A DNA stretch of 24,488 nucleotides from an uncultured Thermoguttaceae bacterium (GCA_934725735.1 CAKVCP010000021.1:1-24488), one strand, 5' to 3'; numbered from the stretch's first letter, positions 1 to 7,976 are shown. Notes: generated by a model from the letters alone, not told the origin. Made by a program: numbers and translations.

Positions 1-378
1 TAATTGGTGAAATCCATTTTCTCAACTCCAAAAGTGGGAATAAAAGGGCATTGTCAAAGGCGGACGCAGAGAATGGACGCTAGAGAAAGTCAACGACGCT
101 TTTCAGAAACTCGATTTTGGGTAGATCTGCTATCGCGCACACTCCAGTCGGGCGCAGAAAACGACGTTTGACCCTCGAAACGTCTAAATCCCGACCAGGC
201 AGGCTGCGGCGCTTCTTAAGGTTATTGATAAGAACGCCAGGAACGCCAATAAAAACGACAATTAATACAAATCATGATCGACCTCTAATCTATGCGCGTC
301 TTCACGACGCTTGGGGTTATTCTACACATATTGTCGTCGTAATCAAGAGCACGGCGGAAAAATTTATTTTTTATTGTG
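1..378. other. No supported gene at left edge
   Basis: This stretch lies downstream of lspA. The minus strand has a 64-codon open frame (about 271 down to 80) whose translation looks like a short hydrophobic segment followed by a basic tail, but it has no ATG or GTG start and no ribosome binding site. A plus-strand frame beginning with TTG at 117 runs into the antisense of lspA and has an arginine-rich composition typical of an out-of-frame translation. I see no RNA gene or repeat. It could be decayed sequence or the spacer before a gene outside the window. Confidence 0.4.
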
Positions 379-416
379 GAAAACGCGCGTTGGGAGAAAG
401 GGCGAGTCGACGCGCG
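379..416 (-). terminator. Putative terminator of lspA
   Basis: Read on the minus strand, seven bases (410-416) pair perfectly with 384-390 (CGCGCGT/ACGCGCG) across a 19-base loop and are followed by a short run of four T. It lies 18 bases past the lspA stop codon. The long loop and short T run make it a modest candidate. Confidence 0.45.
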
Positions 417-434
417 CATATTGCGGCGCAAGGA

Positions 435-1055
435 TTAACGATCGGAGTCGGAGGCCGCTTGTTCGGGATCGAGCGATTCTTGCGCCAATTTCTCCGGTTT
501 CGGCGGCGGCGTTATCAACGCGTAGATCCCGATGAGGATCGCGCCGCAAACGAGGCAGGAGTCGGCGATATTGAAGTTTGGCCAAGGATAGTCCCCGATC
601 ATGACGAGTATCCAGTCGCGGACGGCGTGAACAGGTTTGCCGATCATCTCGGTGGAGCAGTTCCATATTTCGACGTCGAAGGAGCTCCACGTCATGCCGT
701 GAAGGGCGCAACGATCCCATAAGTTGCCGAGGATTCCCGCAGTTATGAGTCCGAGAGTGAACGAGAGGTAGCGGCTCCTCGTGACGTCGGTCCAGATCCA
801 CCAGCAGATACCCGCCAGGCCGACGAACGAGAGGGCGACGAAAAGGGGAATTTGTCCTTGTCCGACGCCGAAGAGCGCGCCTTGATTGAGGGACGTTTGG
901 AAGCCGAAAACTTTAGGAACGAGCCACCAAACGCCCTTTTCGCCAGGTCGTCCGAGCGTCTCGAAAATCCAGTGTTTCGTCCAAAGATCGCACAGGAGAC
1001 CGCATAGAGCGACAACTGAAAAAAGGACGAGGCGTGACGCGCGCGATTTCTGCAT
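435..1055 (-). CDS. lspA: Lipoprotein signal peptidase (signal peptidase II)
   Basis: Integral-membrane aspartyl protease that removes the signal peptide of diacylglyceryl-prolipoproteins. The 206-residue product shows the family blocks in order: CDLWTK near 22-27, NQGALF at 57-62, GNLWDR at 110-115, the first catalytic Asp in VRDWI (D147) and the second in PNFNIADS (D165). Hydrophobic segments lie around 9-23, 69-88, 97-113 and 165-181. The start at 1055 is chosen over an upstream ATG at 1100 because CGGAGAC lies eight bases before it and the protein then begins just ahead of the first membrane segment. About 31 residues separate the DR motif from the first catalytic Asp, considerably more than in the E. 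coli enzyme. The C-terminal tail of about 25 residues is polar. It is divergent from thrC. Lnt, the last enzyme of the same pathway, is encoded at 14184-16166. Confidence 0.95.
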   Translation of the reverse strand: MQKSRASRLVLFSVVALCGLLCDLWTKHWIFETLGRPGEKGVWWLVPKVFGFQTSLNQGALFGVGQGQIPLFVALSFVGLAGICWWIWTDVTRSRYLSFTLGLITAGILGNLWDRCALHGMTWSSFDVEIWNCSTEMIGKPVHAVRDWILVMIGDYPWPNFNIADSCLVCGAILIGIYALITPPPKPEKLAQESLDPEQAASDSDR

Positions 1056-1063
1056 ATTATAAA

Positions 1064-1070
1064 GTCTCCG
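1064..1070 (-). promoter_or_regulatory. Ribosome binding site of lspA
   Basis: Minus-strand CGGAGAC sits eight bases before the ATG at 1055 and supports that start over the in-frame ATG at 1100, which has no comparable site. Confidence 0.65.
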
Positions 1071-1222
1071 GATGCAAGCGTGGATGTGACGGATCGGCAA
1101 CTCTTTAGAACGCGCGTCCCTAAACGCGCACGGTTAATATTAACGATTATTCAACGCGGCGTCAAATACAAAATCAAAATTTGAATAATTTGTCATATCG
1201 CGTCGCAAAGGTTTGAGGGGGG

Positions 1223-1251
1223 CTTATAGAAACCCTTCTTTGGGGTAGAAT
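1223..1251 (+). promoter_or_regulatory. Weak promoter candidate for thrC operon
   Basis: TAGAAT at 1246-1251 resembles a -10 box, 87 bases before the thrC start. The hexamer 17 bases upstream (CTTATA, 1223-1228) is a poor -35 match. The rest of the 283-base lspA-thrC gap shows no clear riboswitch or attenuator. Confidence 0.2.
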
Positions 1252-1338
1252 AAGCGACGGTTATTAACGAAACGCACCGCGTCGAAATTCCGCGCGCGTC
1301 AATGGTCAAAAAGTTTTAGAACTAAAGGAGTTAGAGGC

Positions 1339-2718
1339 ATGACTGCCTTTCAGCGCTGTATCAATCCGAAGTGTCGAGCGACTTTTGGTATCACGGAGGT
1401 TCTCCATCGTTGCCCGACATGCGGCAGCTTGCTAGACGTCGATTATGAATGGGACAAGGTCTCGGTTCCGAAATCGCTGAAATACTTTGAACAACTGTGG
1501 ACAGAACGATCCAACCCCGTGCGTTTTAGCGGCGTGTGGCGTTTCCATGAGCTCCTTCCTTTCGCCCCTATCGGGCAGTGCGTGACGATCGGCGAAGGAC
1601 AAACGATTTTACAGACGAACGACGCGGTCGCGTCCTTCGTCGGCAAGGACGCCGGGTCTCTCTTCCTCCAGTATGAAGGGTTGAATCCTTCCGGATCCTT
1701 CAAGGACAACGGTATGGCAGCGGGTACGACGCACGGTCGTCTCGTCGGAGCGAAGCAAGCGGCGTGCGCGTCGACGGGGAACACGAGCGCGTCTTTGGCG
1801 CTCTATTGCGGCGTTTCGAAGTTGATGAAGTCGGTCGTTTTCGTCGGTTCCGGGAAGATCGCATATGGCAAGTTGTCTCAGGCGCTCGATTACGGCGCGC
1901 GTACGGTTCAGATACGCGGCGACTTCGACGACGCGATGCAGCGCGTGCAAGAGGTCTCGAAGAAGAAGGGAATTTATCTCCTGAACAGTTTGAATCCTTT
2001 CCGTTTGGAAGGTCAGAAAACGATCATGTTCCGCGTCCTTGAAGCGCTCCGCTGGGAAGTTCCGGACTGGATCGTCGTGCCTGGGGGTAATCTTGGCAAC
2101 TCGAGCTCCTTTGGAAAAGCGTTCATCGAGTTGCATATGCTCGGATTGATCGACAAAGTTCCGCGACTGGCGGTTATCAACGCGGCGGGGGCCGATTCTC
2201 TTTGCCGTCTTTACAACGACGAAGGTCTGCGCTGGAACGGCGGAAATATCGACACGGCGAAGATCGACGCGTTCTATGCGCAGATGGATCAGGAGAATCG
2301 CCGCGCCGACACGATCGCCAGCGCTATTGAGATCAACCGTCCGGTGAATCTCACTAAGTGCTTGCGCGCGCTCGATTTCTGCAACGGCGTCGTGCGAAAA
2401 GTTACCGATCAGGAGATCATCGACGCGAAAGCGCAAGTCGGCGCCAACGGTTTCGGATGCGAACCCGCCTCCGCCGCAAGCGTCGCGGGGCTCAAGAAAC
2501 TGGTGGAAGAGGGCGTGATCGGAAAAGACGAACGCGCCGTATGCATCTTGACCGGTTATCAGCTCAAGGATCCGAACGCGACGGTCGCCTATCATGGAAA
2601 CGATCGCGATTTCTTCGAAAGTTATTTGGGCAAGCACGGGATTACCGAGGCTCAATACGCGAATCGTCCCGTCGTTGTCGACAACGATATTGAGAAAATT
2701 CTCGACGTTCTTAACTAA
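1339..2718 (+). CDS. thrC: Threonine synthase
   Basis: PLP enzyme converting O-phospho-homoserine to threonine in the cytoplasm. The 459-residue product opens with a small zinc ribbon (C7, C12, C25, C28), seen in many archaeal and planctomycete-type threonine synthases. The fold-type II PLP lysine is K122 in NPSGSFKDNG. The phosphate-binding/Thr synthase block CASTGNTSASLALYCG follows, then a glycine-rich PGGNLGNSSSFGKAF segment. Length fits the ThrC subgroup with an N-terminal ribbon. The ATG at 1339 is supported by AAAGGAG at 1324-1330. The next gene follows within about 40 bases without a terminator, so thrC probably heads the transcript containing the signal peptidase. I see no leader peptide or T-box upstream. 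Confidence 0.95.
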   Translation: MTAFQRCINPKCRATFGITEVLHRCPTCGSLLDVDYEWDKVSVPKSLKYFEQLWTERSNPVRFSGVWRFHELLPFAPIGQCVTIGEGQTILQTNDAVASFVGKDAGSLFLQYEGLNPSGSFKDNGMAAGTTHGRLVGAKQAACASTGNTSASLALYCGVSKLMKSVVFVGSGKIAYGKLSQALDYGARTVQIRGDFDDAMQRVQEVSKKKGIYLLNSLNPFRLEGQKTIMFRVLEALRWEVPDWIVVPGGNLGNSSSFGKAFIELHMLGLIDKVPRLAVINAAGADSLCRLYNDEGLRWNGGNIDTAKIDAFYAQMDQENRRADTIASAIEINRPVNLTKCLRALDFCNGVVRKVTDQEIIDAKAQVGANGFGCEPASAASVAGLKKLVEEGVIGKDERAVCILTGYQLKDPNATVAYHGNDRDFFESYLGKHGITEAQYANRPVVVDNDIEKILDVLN

Positions 2719-2760
2719 TTTCAGAAATAACGATTGAAACGAATAGACAAGTCGAATAAA

Positions 2761-4161
2761 ATGAAGACGGTCGAGGGGGAAAGCGCGACTCGTTCGAGCG
2801 AGCGTTTGCGCAGTTCCCGTCTCGGCTGTTTTTTATTCCTGGGGGGATTCCTTTTTACGCTGGGAATAACGGCGTGCGCGCTTTTGTTGCGCTATCCGGA
2901 TTTGCCGAGTCGTTACGGGCTCGCGCCCTATTCCTTTCGCGTCCAGAGTCGTTCGATGGAGCCGAAATGGCGCGGCCCGCGCTATTACGCGACGTGTCCG
3001 TTATGCGATTCTGTCGTGGTTGTGTCGACGGACTTTTATCCGTCGGACGACGCTGCGGATCGCGCGTCGACAAAGAGTCGCGCGCGCGAACGCTTTTGGA
3101 ATTGTCCTTATTGCGGATACGAGCAAGTTCCGACGGATTCCGCCGTTTTTGAGGACGGCGAGCTCTTGTTAGGGTACGGCGTCAAGGGGCGCGGGCGTTC
3201 GCCGAAGCGCTGGGATTGCGTCGTTTTTCGCGATCAAAGGGGGAACATGACGCTCAAGCGTCTCGTCGGGGCGCCGGGAGAGCGCGTCGAGTTGCGCAAC
3301 GGCGACGCGTGGATCGACGGGGTCGTCGCGCGTCGCGATTTGGCGCTGCTTTGGGATACGGCGGTTGAGATATCGCCGATCGTCGAGGGACGAGAGGACG
3401 CGCGGCTGAGCGTCGCGAAAGCGGTCTACACGCGCGAAACTTTCTCTTCGCCCCCCCGAGCCGTGAGAACGTCCGTTACGAACGAATCGCCGATTCCCTG
3501 CGCGAATGGCGGAGCGGCGAGCGCGGCGGAATTTGCGCGCGATTTTTTCCTGCGGTTTAATTGGGACGCCGAGGATGGCGAAGGGCGTTTCACCGTCTTG
3601 GCGCGTCGTCCGGAGCGCGTTTGGAGTTTGGCCTTTGAACCTGAGGAAGGGAAGATTTCCGCGAGAGTTCTGCCTTTGCGCGGGAGCAAGTTGGCGCCGG
3701 ATCTCCTCGACGCGGTTGACGAACGTCTCTTTGACGCGTCTCTCGCGACGATCGCGCATTTCCCTCCCTTCCGTCCTCAGGGGATATTGCGCGTCGAGGT
3801 TCTGACGGCGGACGGCGAGTTGATCTTTGTCGTCAACGAGAAAATTCTGGCGCGTCTCGAGACGGGGGACTTGGAAGACGCGAGCCAACGCGGCGTTTCG
3901 ACTCCCTTTGCGATTTTGGGAGACGTTCGCCGCGCGTCGGCTCTGAGACTCTATCGCGATTTGCATTATTCGCAAGCGTCGGAGACGGGGACGGACGAAG
4001 CGTCGTTAGACGGGTATTTCGTCCTCGGGGATAACTCCCCCGCGTCGAGAGACAGCCGCTTGCCCGAAATAGGGCGCGTCCCCGTGTCGCGAGTTTTGTG
4101 CGTCGTTGCGGAAGAAAGCGGCGCTCTAGAGACGCGCGACGAAGACGATTCATACTTTTGA
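2761..4161 (+). CDS. Signal peptidase I (S26) with zinc ribbon and large insert
   Basis: Membrane serine protease that removes signal peptides from exported proteins. Numbering from the ATG at 2761 (466 residues), one membrane segment covers about 21-43. The catalytic Ser is S65 in QSRSMEP, the catalytic Lys is K166 in TLKRLVGAPGE, and the C-terminal signature is GDNSPASRDSR from about 423. Two additions stand out. CPLC (79-82) and CPYC (115-118) form a probable zinc ribbon between the Ser and Lys motifs. About 230 residues of Arg-, Glu- and Val-rich, probably beta-rich sequence lie between the Lys motif and the GDN motif. These make the protein much longer than typical signal peptidases. A TTG at 2734 would extend the protein by nine residues. 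Neither start has a clear Shine-Dalgarno, so I prefer ATG. The stop overlaps the ribosome binding site of the next gene. Confidence 0.92.
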   Translation: MKTVEGESATRSSERLRSSRLGCFLFLGGFLFTLGITACALLLRYPDLPSRYGLAPYSFRVQSRSMEPKWRGPRYYATCPLCDSVVVVSTDFYPSDDAADRASTKSRARERFWNCPYCGYEQVPTDSAVFEDGELLLGYGVKGRGRSPKRWDCVVFRDQRGNMTLKRLVGAPGERVELRNGDAWIDGVVARRDLALLWDTAVEISPIVEGREDARLSVAKAVYTRETFSSPPRAVRTSVTNESPIPCANGGAASAAEFARDFFLRFNWDAEDGEGRFTVLARRPERVWSLAFEPEEGKISARVLPLRGSKLAPDLLDAVDERLFDASLATIAHFPPFRPQGILRVEVLTADGELIFVVNEKILARLETGDLEDASQRGVSTPFAILGDVRRASALRLYRDLHYSQASETGTDEASLDGYFVLGDNSPASRDSRLPEIGRVPVSRVLCVVAEESGALETRDEDDSYF

Positions 4162-4173
4162 AGGAGACTGACT

Positions 4174-4509
4174 ATGGCAAAAACGAGGAAACCTCTCGAT
4201 TCGGAGATGGTTCGGCGCCGTGAGCTGTGCGCGAAGTTGGAGATGAACCTTGCGGAGCTGAATTTACAGGTTCGCACGACGAACTGCCTGGAGGATCACG
4301 GCATTTCGACCGTTGGAGAACTCCTGAAACATTCTCCCGAGGAGCTTCTGAGTTTCCCGAACTTCGGACAGCGTACGCTCGACGAAGTCTTTTTGGCGCT
4401 TTTAGAAATTGGTTTCGTTCGTCGTTCTCAGCGCAAGGGGGAGAGCGCCTACGCGCCGGAGGAGGCGAAGGCTATTTTAGCGCAGATTAGGGGCGAGTCT
4501 CAGACATGA
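4174..4509 (+). CDS. Free-standing RNA polymerase alpha C-terminal-domain protein
   Basis: This 111-residue cytoplasmic protein consists almost entirely of one domain matching the C-terminal domain of RNA polymerase alpha, with no N-terminal assembly domain. Aligned to E. coli alpha from memory, R34, N37, C38 and L39 in VRTTNCL correspond to R265, N268, C269 and L270. G65 and E71 in the NFGQRTLDE helix-hairpin-helix correspond to G296 and E302, while K298 and S299 are replaced by R67 and T68. The residues that contact the DNA minor groove are therefore mostly kept. A 25-residue charged helix precedes the domain and a charged tail of about 28 residues follows. AAGGAG seven bases before the ATG overlaps the upstream stop region, implying cotranscription and probably translational coupling with the signal peptidase gene. 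The function is not established. It may bind DNA, activators or sigma factor. Confidence 0.88.
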   Translation: MAKTRKPLDSEMVRRRELCAKLEMNLAELNLQVRTTNCLEDHGISTVGELLKHSPEELLSFPNFGQRTLDEVFLALLEIGFVRRSQRKGESAYAPEEAKAILAQIRGESQT

Positions 4510-4550
4510 CGCAAGCGTATGCGGCGCGAACGCGTCGTTAGGAGGGGATC

Positions 4551-5816
4551 GTGACGGAGGATTTAAAGTCGAAGGCTCAGGAGTGGCTGCAATTCGCCTA
4601 TCTGGCGCAGTGGCGTTTTTCAGAGGTTTTAGCGCTCTCGATTGTTTGCGCGTTGGGCGTTGTGATTTTGACGGTGCACCTTCTCACGTGGGGCGTTCAA
4701 ACCTACCAAGAGTCGAAATTTCTTCGTCAAATTCCATGCGTAATCGACGGCGTCGCGGCGCGCCCCGATCCGGAGAATCCGACGGAGTATTTTCGACCGG
4801 AGGTCAAGATCAGTTACGAGTTCGAAGGGGAGAGTTTCACAACGACGACGTACGATCGTCAAACGTTGACGGACGACGAGGGGTTCGTATACGACTATAA
4901 AGAGGCTCTTTTGAGGATCGCGCCCTTCTGTCCGGGGCAGAAAACGCTTTGTTGGATTCGCGTCGACGACCCGACGCAGGCGGTGCTGGTCAAATCGTCG
5001 CCCCTTTGGGGATGGTTATTTTTAATCATTCCGACGCTTTTGATCTTCTCGGCGGGCTCTCTTTTGGCGGCGCGGCTGTACGACCGTCTCTTTTCGGAGG
5101 AGGCGCGCGCGAGCGTTAAGAAACAGAGGACGCGTTATCCCACGCTCCCGAACGTGCCGGACGAGGGAACGGCGCCGGGGGTGGCGTTGGCGCATCGTTT
5201 GACGCCGCGCGTGAGGCCGAGCTTATCGATGTGGTCGCGCGCTTTTGGCGTGTGCGTGTGGAACGTCGCGTCGTGGACGATCTTCCTGGGCGTGTTGACG
5301 ACTGCGGAAACGCGCGGCGATTTCTGGTCGGCGTGCGCCTTTGGCGCCGTCTTTTGCGGCGTCGGCGTCGTCTTTGCTCGGCGTTTCTTCTCCTTCTTCC
5401 GAACGGTTCGCAGCGCCGGCGCGATGGAGCTCGAAATTTCGACCCTTCCGATTCTGCCGGGACGAAAAATTCGCTTCAACCTCTTCCTGAGAGGACGCGT
5501 GAGCGCGAAGCGGTTGGACGTTTTTCTCACCTGCGAGGAAGTGGCGCGATTCGTTCAGGGAACGAATTCGATCACGCATCGTTACGAGGCGTATAGCGCG
5601 ACCCTTTTTACGCGTTACGGGGTCGAAGTTCCTTCGCATGAGACGCTTGTCGAGAAGTTTACGGCGATCACGCCGATTGGGGCGGCGCCTTCCTTTGTGT
5701 CGGAACATAACGAGATATCATGGCGCGTCGTGGTGAAATTGGAATTCGCCGACGGCGGCTCCTATTCGCGCGATTACGACGTTATCGTCTATCCGTTTTT
5801 GCCGAAGGAGCGATAA
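4551..5816 (+). CDS. DUF3592-type membrane protein
   Basis: A 421-residue protein with four predicted membrane segments (about 25-48, 152-174, 232-251 and 260-278). The soluble part between the first two (about 58-148) has the features of the DUF3592 domain: a short strand with a Cys (IPCVIDG), a Tyr-rich ISYEFEGESF segment, then YDPT-like WIRVDDPTQAVL just before the second membrane helix. The last 140 residues are soluble and beta-rich, with an ending (VVVKLEFADGGSYSRDYDVIVYP) that resembles an immunoglobulin- or arrestin-like sandwich. The function of this family is unknown. The start is GTG, supported by GGAGGGG at 4541-4547. An in-frame ATG is not available before the first helix. It is the last gene of the thrC-to-DUF3592 series and is followed by a strong terminator. 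Confidence 0.8.
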   Translation: MTEDLKSKAQEWLQFAYLAQWRFSEVLALSIVCALGVVILTVHLLTWGVQTYQESKFLRQIPCVIDGVAARPDPENPTEYFRPEVKISYEFEGESFTTTTYDRQTLTDDEGFVYDYKEALLRIAPFCPGQKTLCWIRVDDPTQAVLVKSSPLWGWLFLIIPTLLIFSAGSLLAARLYDRLFSEEARASVKKQRTRYPTLPNVPDEGTAPGVALAHRLTPRVRPSLSMWSRAFGVCVWNVASWTIFLGVLTTAETRGDFWSACAFGAVFCGVGVVFARRFFSFFRTVRSAGAMELEISTLPILPGRKIRFNLFLRGRVSAKRLDVFLTCEEVARFVQGTNSITHRYEAYSATLFTRYGVEVPSHETLVEKFTAITPIGAAPSFVSEHNEISWRVVVKLEFADGGSYSRDYDVIVYPFLPKER

Positions 5817-5861
5817 CGAAGGGATAAAAAAAAGCGAGTTGAAGAAAAGCTTGAAGAAAAA

Positions 5862-5900
5862 GGCCGTCGTAGGGATAACCTGCGGCGGCCTCTTTTTTAT
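5862..5900. terminator. Strong bidirectional terminator
   Basis: A 12-base-pair stem (5862-5873 with 5879-5890, two G-T pairs) closes a five-base loop and is followed on the plus strand by a T-rich tract at 5891-5899. On the minus strand it is followed by five T (plus-strand A run at 5857-5861). It ends both the plus-strand operon and the convergent minus-strand hydrolase gene, whose stop lies 30 bases away. Confidence 0.9.
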
Positions 5901-5920
5901 CTATTTACGGCGCGTCTCTT

Positions 5921-7885
5921 TTATTTGTTCTGTCCCATATGTTGACCGAAGAATTCGAGCGCCATCGGCAACGCGGAGCGCCAGTATTCCCATGTGTGCC
6001 CTCCGTCGCGAACGCGGAGTTCGCACGAGGCGCCGGTCAGACGCGCGAGTTTGAAGAATTCGAGGTTCGCGGGGAGGAGCCAGTCGTCGTCGCCGCAATC
6101 GAGGAAGAGGGGCAGCGCCTTCTTTTGCTCAGGAGAGAGGTTGGCGACGAGTGTGAAAGGATCGTTCGCGAAGAAGTAGTCGTCGAAGCGTTCGCAATCT
6201 TCCTTCTGATCGGCGGCCTGACGGAAGATAAGGAGGAAGCGTTCGGCGGGCGCTTTTTCCAGTTCGTCCTTCGTGGCGAGTCCCGCGCTCATCGCGTAGC
6301 ACGCGCAGAACTTATCTGGATGGCGCAACGCGTAGAGAAGGGAGCCGTAACCGCCCATGGAGAGGCCGGTGATTGCGCGATTCGCCGCGTCGGTCTTGCA
6401 GCGGAAGCGGCGTTCGACGTCGGGAATCAATTCGTCGAAGAAAAAGGTTTCGAACTTGGCGGAGTCGTCGACGGAATCGCGATACCAGAGGTTTCCGCCG
6501 TCGGGCATGACGACGATGCTCTTCTGTTCGGGATGCGCCTTGAAGTATTCGTCGCAAATCGTCTGCATCTGACCTTGCTCGCTCCAGTTCTTTTCATTGC
6601 CGTAGAGGCCGTGAAGGAGGTAGATTACCGGATAGTAGAAGGAGGTGGTGCGATAGCCGTTAGGAATATAGACGCGGTAGTTGACGTCGCGTTTCATCGC
6701 GGCGCTGGGGATCGAGAGGGAAACGACGCCGCTTCCCGATTCGCCTTCTTTCGGCTGGAGGGATTTTTCGACTTCCTGCAACGCTGCGTACGCGGCGGGA
6801 TTCTCGGGAAGCGCGTCGCTACCTTGAATCGCGAGAAGGTTGTCGAAGAGGACGTTCAGGATTCCCTGGTAGTTGTTGCAGTCGGAGTTGATCGCGACGA
6901 CGATATTTTGATCGGGCATGACGAAGCAGAACTGCGAATACATCCCGTCTCCGCGGAAGCAATTATGACGGCAGCGCCAGAACTGGTAGCCGTAACCTTG
7001 CGCCCAGTCGCTCTCAGGATTGGATCCGTTGGAGACGTGACCCGTCGTCGCTTCGTCGATCCACGCCGCAGGAATGATCTGTTCCCCGTTCCACATCCCC
7101 TTTTGCAGCAGGAGCTGCCCGAACTTCGCGATATCTTCCGTCTTGAGGAAGAGGCCCGTGCCCCCCTTGTTGATTCCTTGAGGAGATTCTTCCCAATAAG
7201 GAGGATCGATATGGAGGGGATCGAAGAGTCGCGGCTGAAGATAATCGACGATCTTTTCGCCGACCGCCTTCTGGACGATCGCGGAGCACATGTAGGTGCC
7301 GGTCGTATTGTACATGAAGTGTTCGCCCGGTTCGTATTCGATCTTGTGCGCGAGGAAGCGCTGAACCCACGTCGGCTTTTCGTCGGAAAGGATCGGCTTG
7401 AGCCCGTAAGTTGTGCCGATCATCTCGGGGGGCATAGGTTCGCTAGCGTGTCCGCAAGACATCGTTAAGAGGTCTTTGATTCTGACGTCTTTGAGTCTAG
7501 GATCGGGATTTTCGGGTAGATCCTCGGGGAAGAATTCGAACATTTTCTGATCGACGGAGAGTTTTCCCTCGGCTACGGCGAACCCGACGGCGGTGGAGCA
7601 AAAGCTCTTGCTCAGAGAATAGAGCGCGTGCGGGATCGTCGGACCGTTAGGAGCGCGCCACGCTTCGCCGATCACTTTTCCGTCGCGGAGGATCATGACC
7701 GCGTCGACGCGGTTGAATTTTTCGTCGAGATCTTTGATCGTCTTTGCGATCACATTGGAGTCGACGCCGACCGTTTCAGGTATGGCGCGCGGTAGAGCGC
7801 CGTTGGCGTCCAGGTTTTGAGCGCGCGTCGCGGAGGCGCAGAGAAGAAGCGCGAACGTCGCGGCAAAGAGGAAAATGCGTTTCAT
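5921..7885 (-). CDS. Secreted fusion: serine beta-lactamase-fold hydrolase + CE1/esterase-D domain
   Basis: A 654-residue exported protein with a signal peptide (cleavage likely after TRA, residue 22) and two catalytic domains. Domain one (about 35-350) is a beta-lactamase/class C transpeptidase-like serine hydrolase. It has S90-x-x-K93 in YSLSKS, Y192-N193 in FMYNTTG, and the glycine-rich third motif around RGDGMYSQ (311-318). Domain two (about 385-650) is an alpha/beta hydrolase of the esterase D/feruloyl esterase (CE1) type. Its nucleophile is S509 in GLSMGG, the probable acid is D601 in CGDDDWLL, and the His is H630 in DGGHTWEYW. HGLYGNEKNW near 425-434 would provide the oxyanion region. 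All expected catalytic residues are present in both halves, so both are probably active. Likely substrates are acyl esters on plant or microbial polysaccharide, which is an inference. AAGGA lies six bases before the ATG. The promoter and attenuator-like hairpin upstream are listed separately. Confidence 0.9.
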   Translation of the reverse strand: MKRIFLFAATFALLLCASATRAQNLDANGALPRAIPETVGVDSNVIAKTIKDLDEKFNRVDAVMILRDGKVIGEAWRAPNGPTIPHALYSLSKSFCSTAVGFAVAEGKLSVDQKMFEFFPEDLPENPDPRLKDVRIKDLLTMSCGHASEPMPPEMIGTTYGLKPILSDEKPTWVQRFLAHKIEYEPGEHFMYNTTGTYMCSAIVQKAVGEKIVDYLQPRLFDPLHIDPPYWEESPQGINKGGTGLFLKTEDIAKFGQLLLQKGMWNGEQIIPAAWIDEATTGHVSNGSNPESDWAQGYGYQFWRCRHNCFRGDGMYSQFCFVMPDQNIVVAINSDCNNYQGILNVLFDNLLAIQGSDALPENPAAYAALQEVEKSLQPKEGESGSGVVSLSIPSAAMKRDVNYRVYIPNGYRTTSFYYPVIYLLHGLYGNEKNWSEQGQMQTICDEYFKAHPEQKSIVVMPDGGNLWYRDSVDDSAKFETFFFDELIPDVERRFRCKTDAANRAITGLSMGGYGSLLYALRHPDKFCACYAMSAGLATKDELEKAPAERFLLIFRQAADQKEDCERFDDYFFANDPFTLVANLSPEQKKALPLFLDCGDDDWLLPANLEFFKLARLTGASCELRVRDGGHTWEYWRSALPMALEFFGQHMGQNK

Positions 7886-7909
7886 AGAGAATCCTTCATG
7901 AAGGGAATG

Positions 7910-7936
7910 AAAAAGGGGAAGAGCGCGACTCTCCCC
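7910..7936 (-). promoter_or_regulatory. Attenuator-like hairpin in the 5' UTR of the fusion hydrolase
   Basis: On the minus strand, an eight-base-pair stem with one bulged base (7929-7936 with 7915-7923) closes a five-base loop and is followed by five T (7910-7914). It begins about five bases after the predicted transcription start and lies about 25 bases before the ATG. It has the form of an intrinsic terminator placed between promoter and gene. A short palindrome (CCTTCATGAAGG) also overlaps the Shine-Dalgarno. Confidence 0.5.
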
Positions 7937-7947
7937 GACTCATTAGA

Positions 7948-7976
7948 ATGATAAACGAGCGCGTGTGAAAAATCAA
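7948..7976 (-). promoter_or_regulatory. Sigma-70-type promoter of the fusion hydrolase
   Basis: Minus-strand TTGATT (7971-7976) and TATCAT (7948-7953) are separated by exactly 17 bases. The -10 matches consensus at five of six positions. The predicted start is near 7941, giving a leader of about 55 bases. Confidence 0.6.

Noticed and set aside
80..271. Minus-strand 64-codon open frame with a hydrophobic start
   Set aside because: No usable start codon or ribosome binding site. It could be a remnant, but the sequence does not allow a claim.
117..722. Plus-strand open frame overlapping lspA
   Set aside because: TTG start without a ribosome binding site, no domain, and mostly antisense to lspA.
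1056..1061. TATAAT directly before the lspA start codon on the minus strand
   Set aside because: A -10 box here would place the transcription start inside the gene. The hexamer is probably the spacer between Shine-Dalgarno and ATG.
5939..7468. Plus-strand open frame opposite the fusion hydrolase
   Set aside because: Shadow of a gene with two intact catalytic domains. The composition is low complexity and no supporting ribosome binding site or domain is visible.
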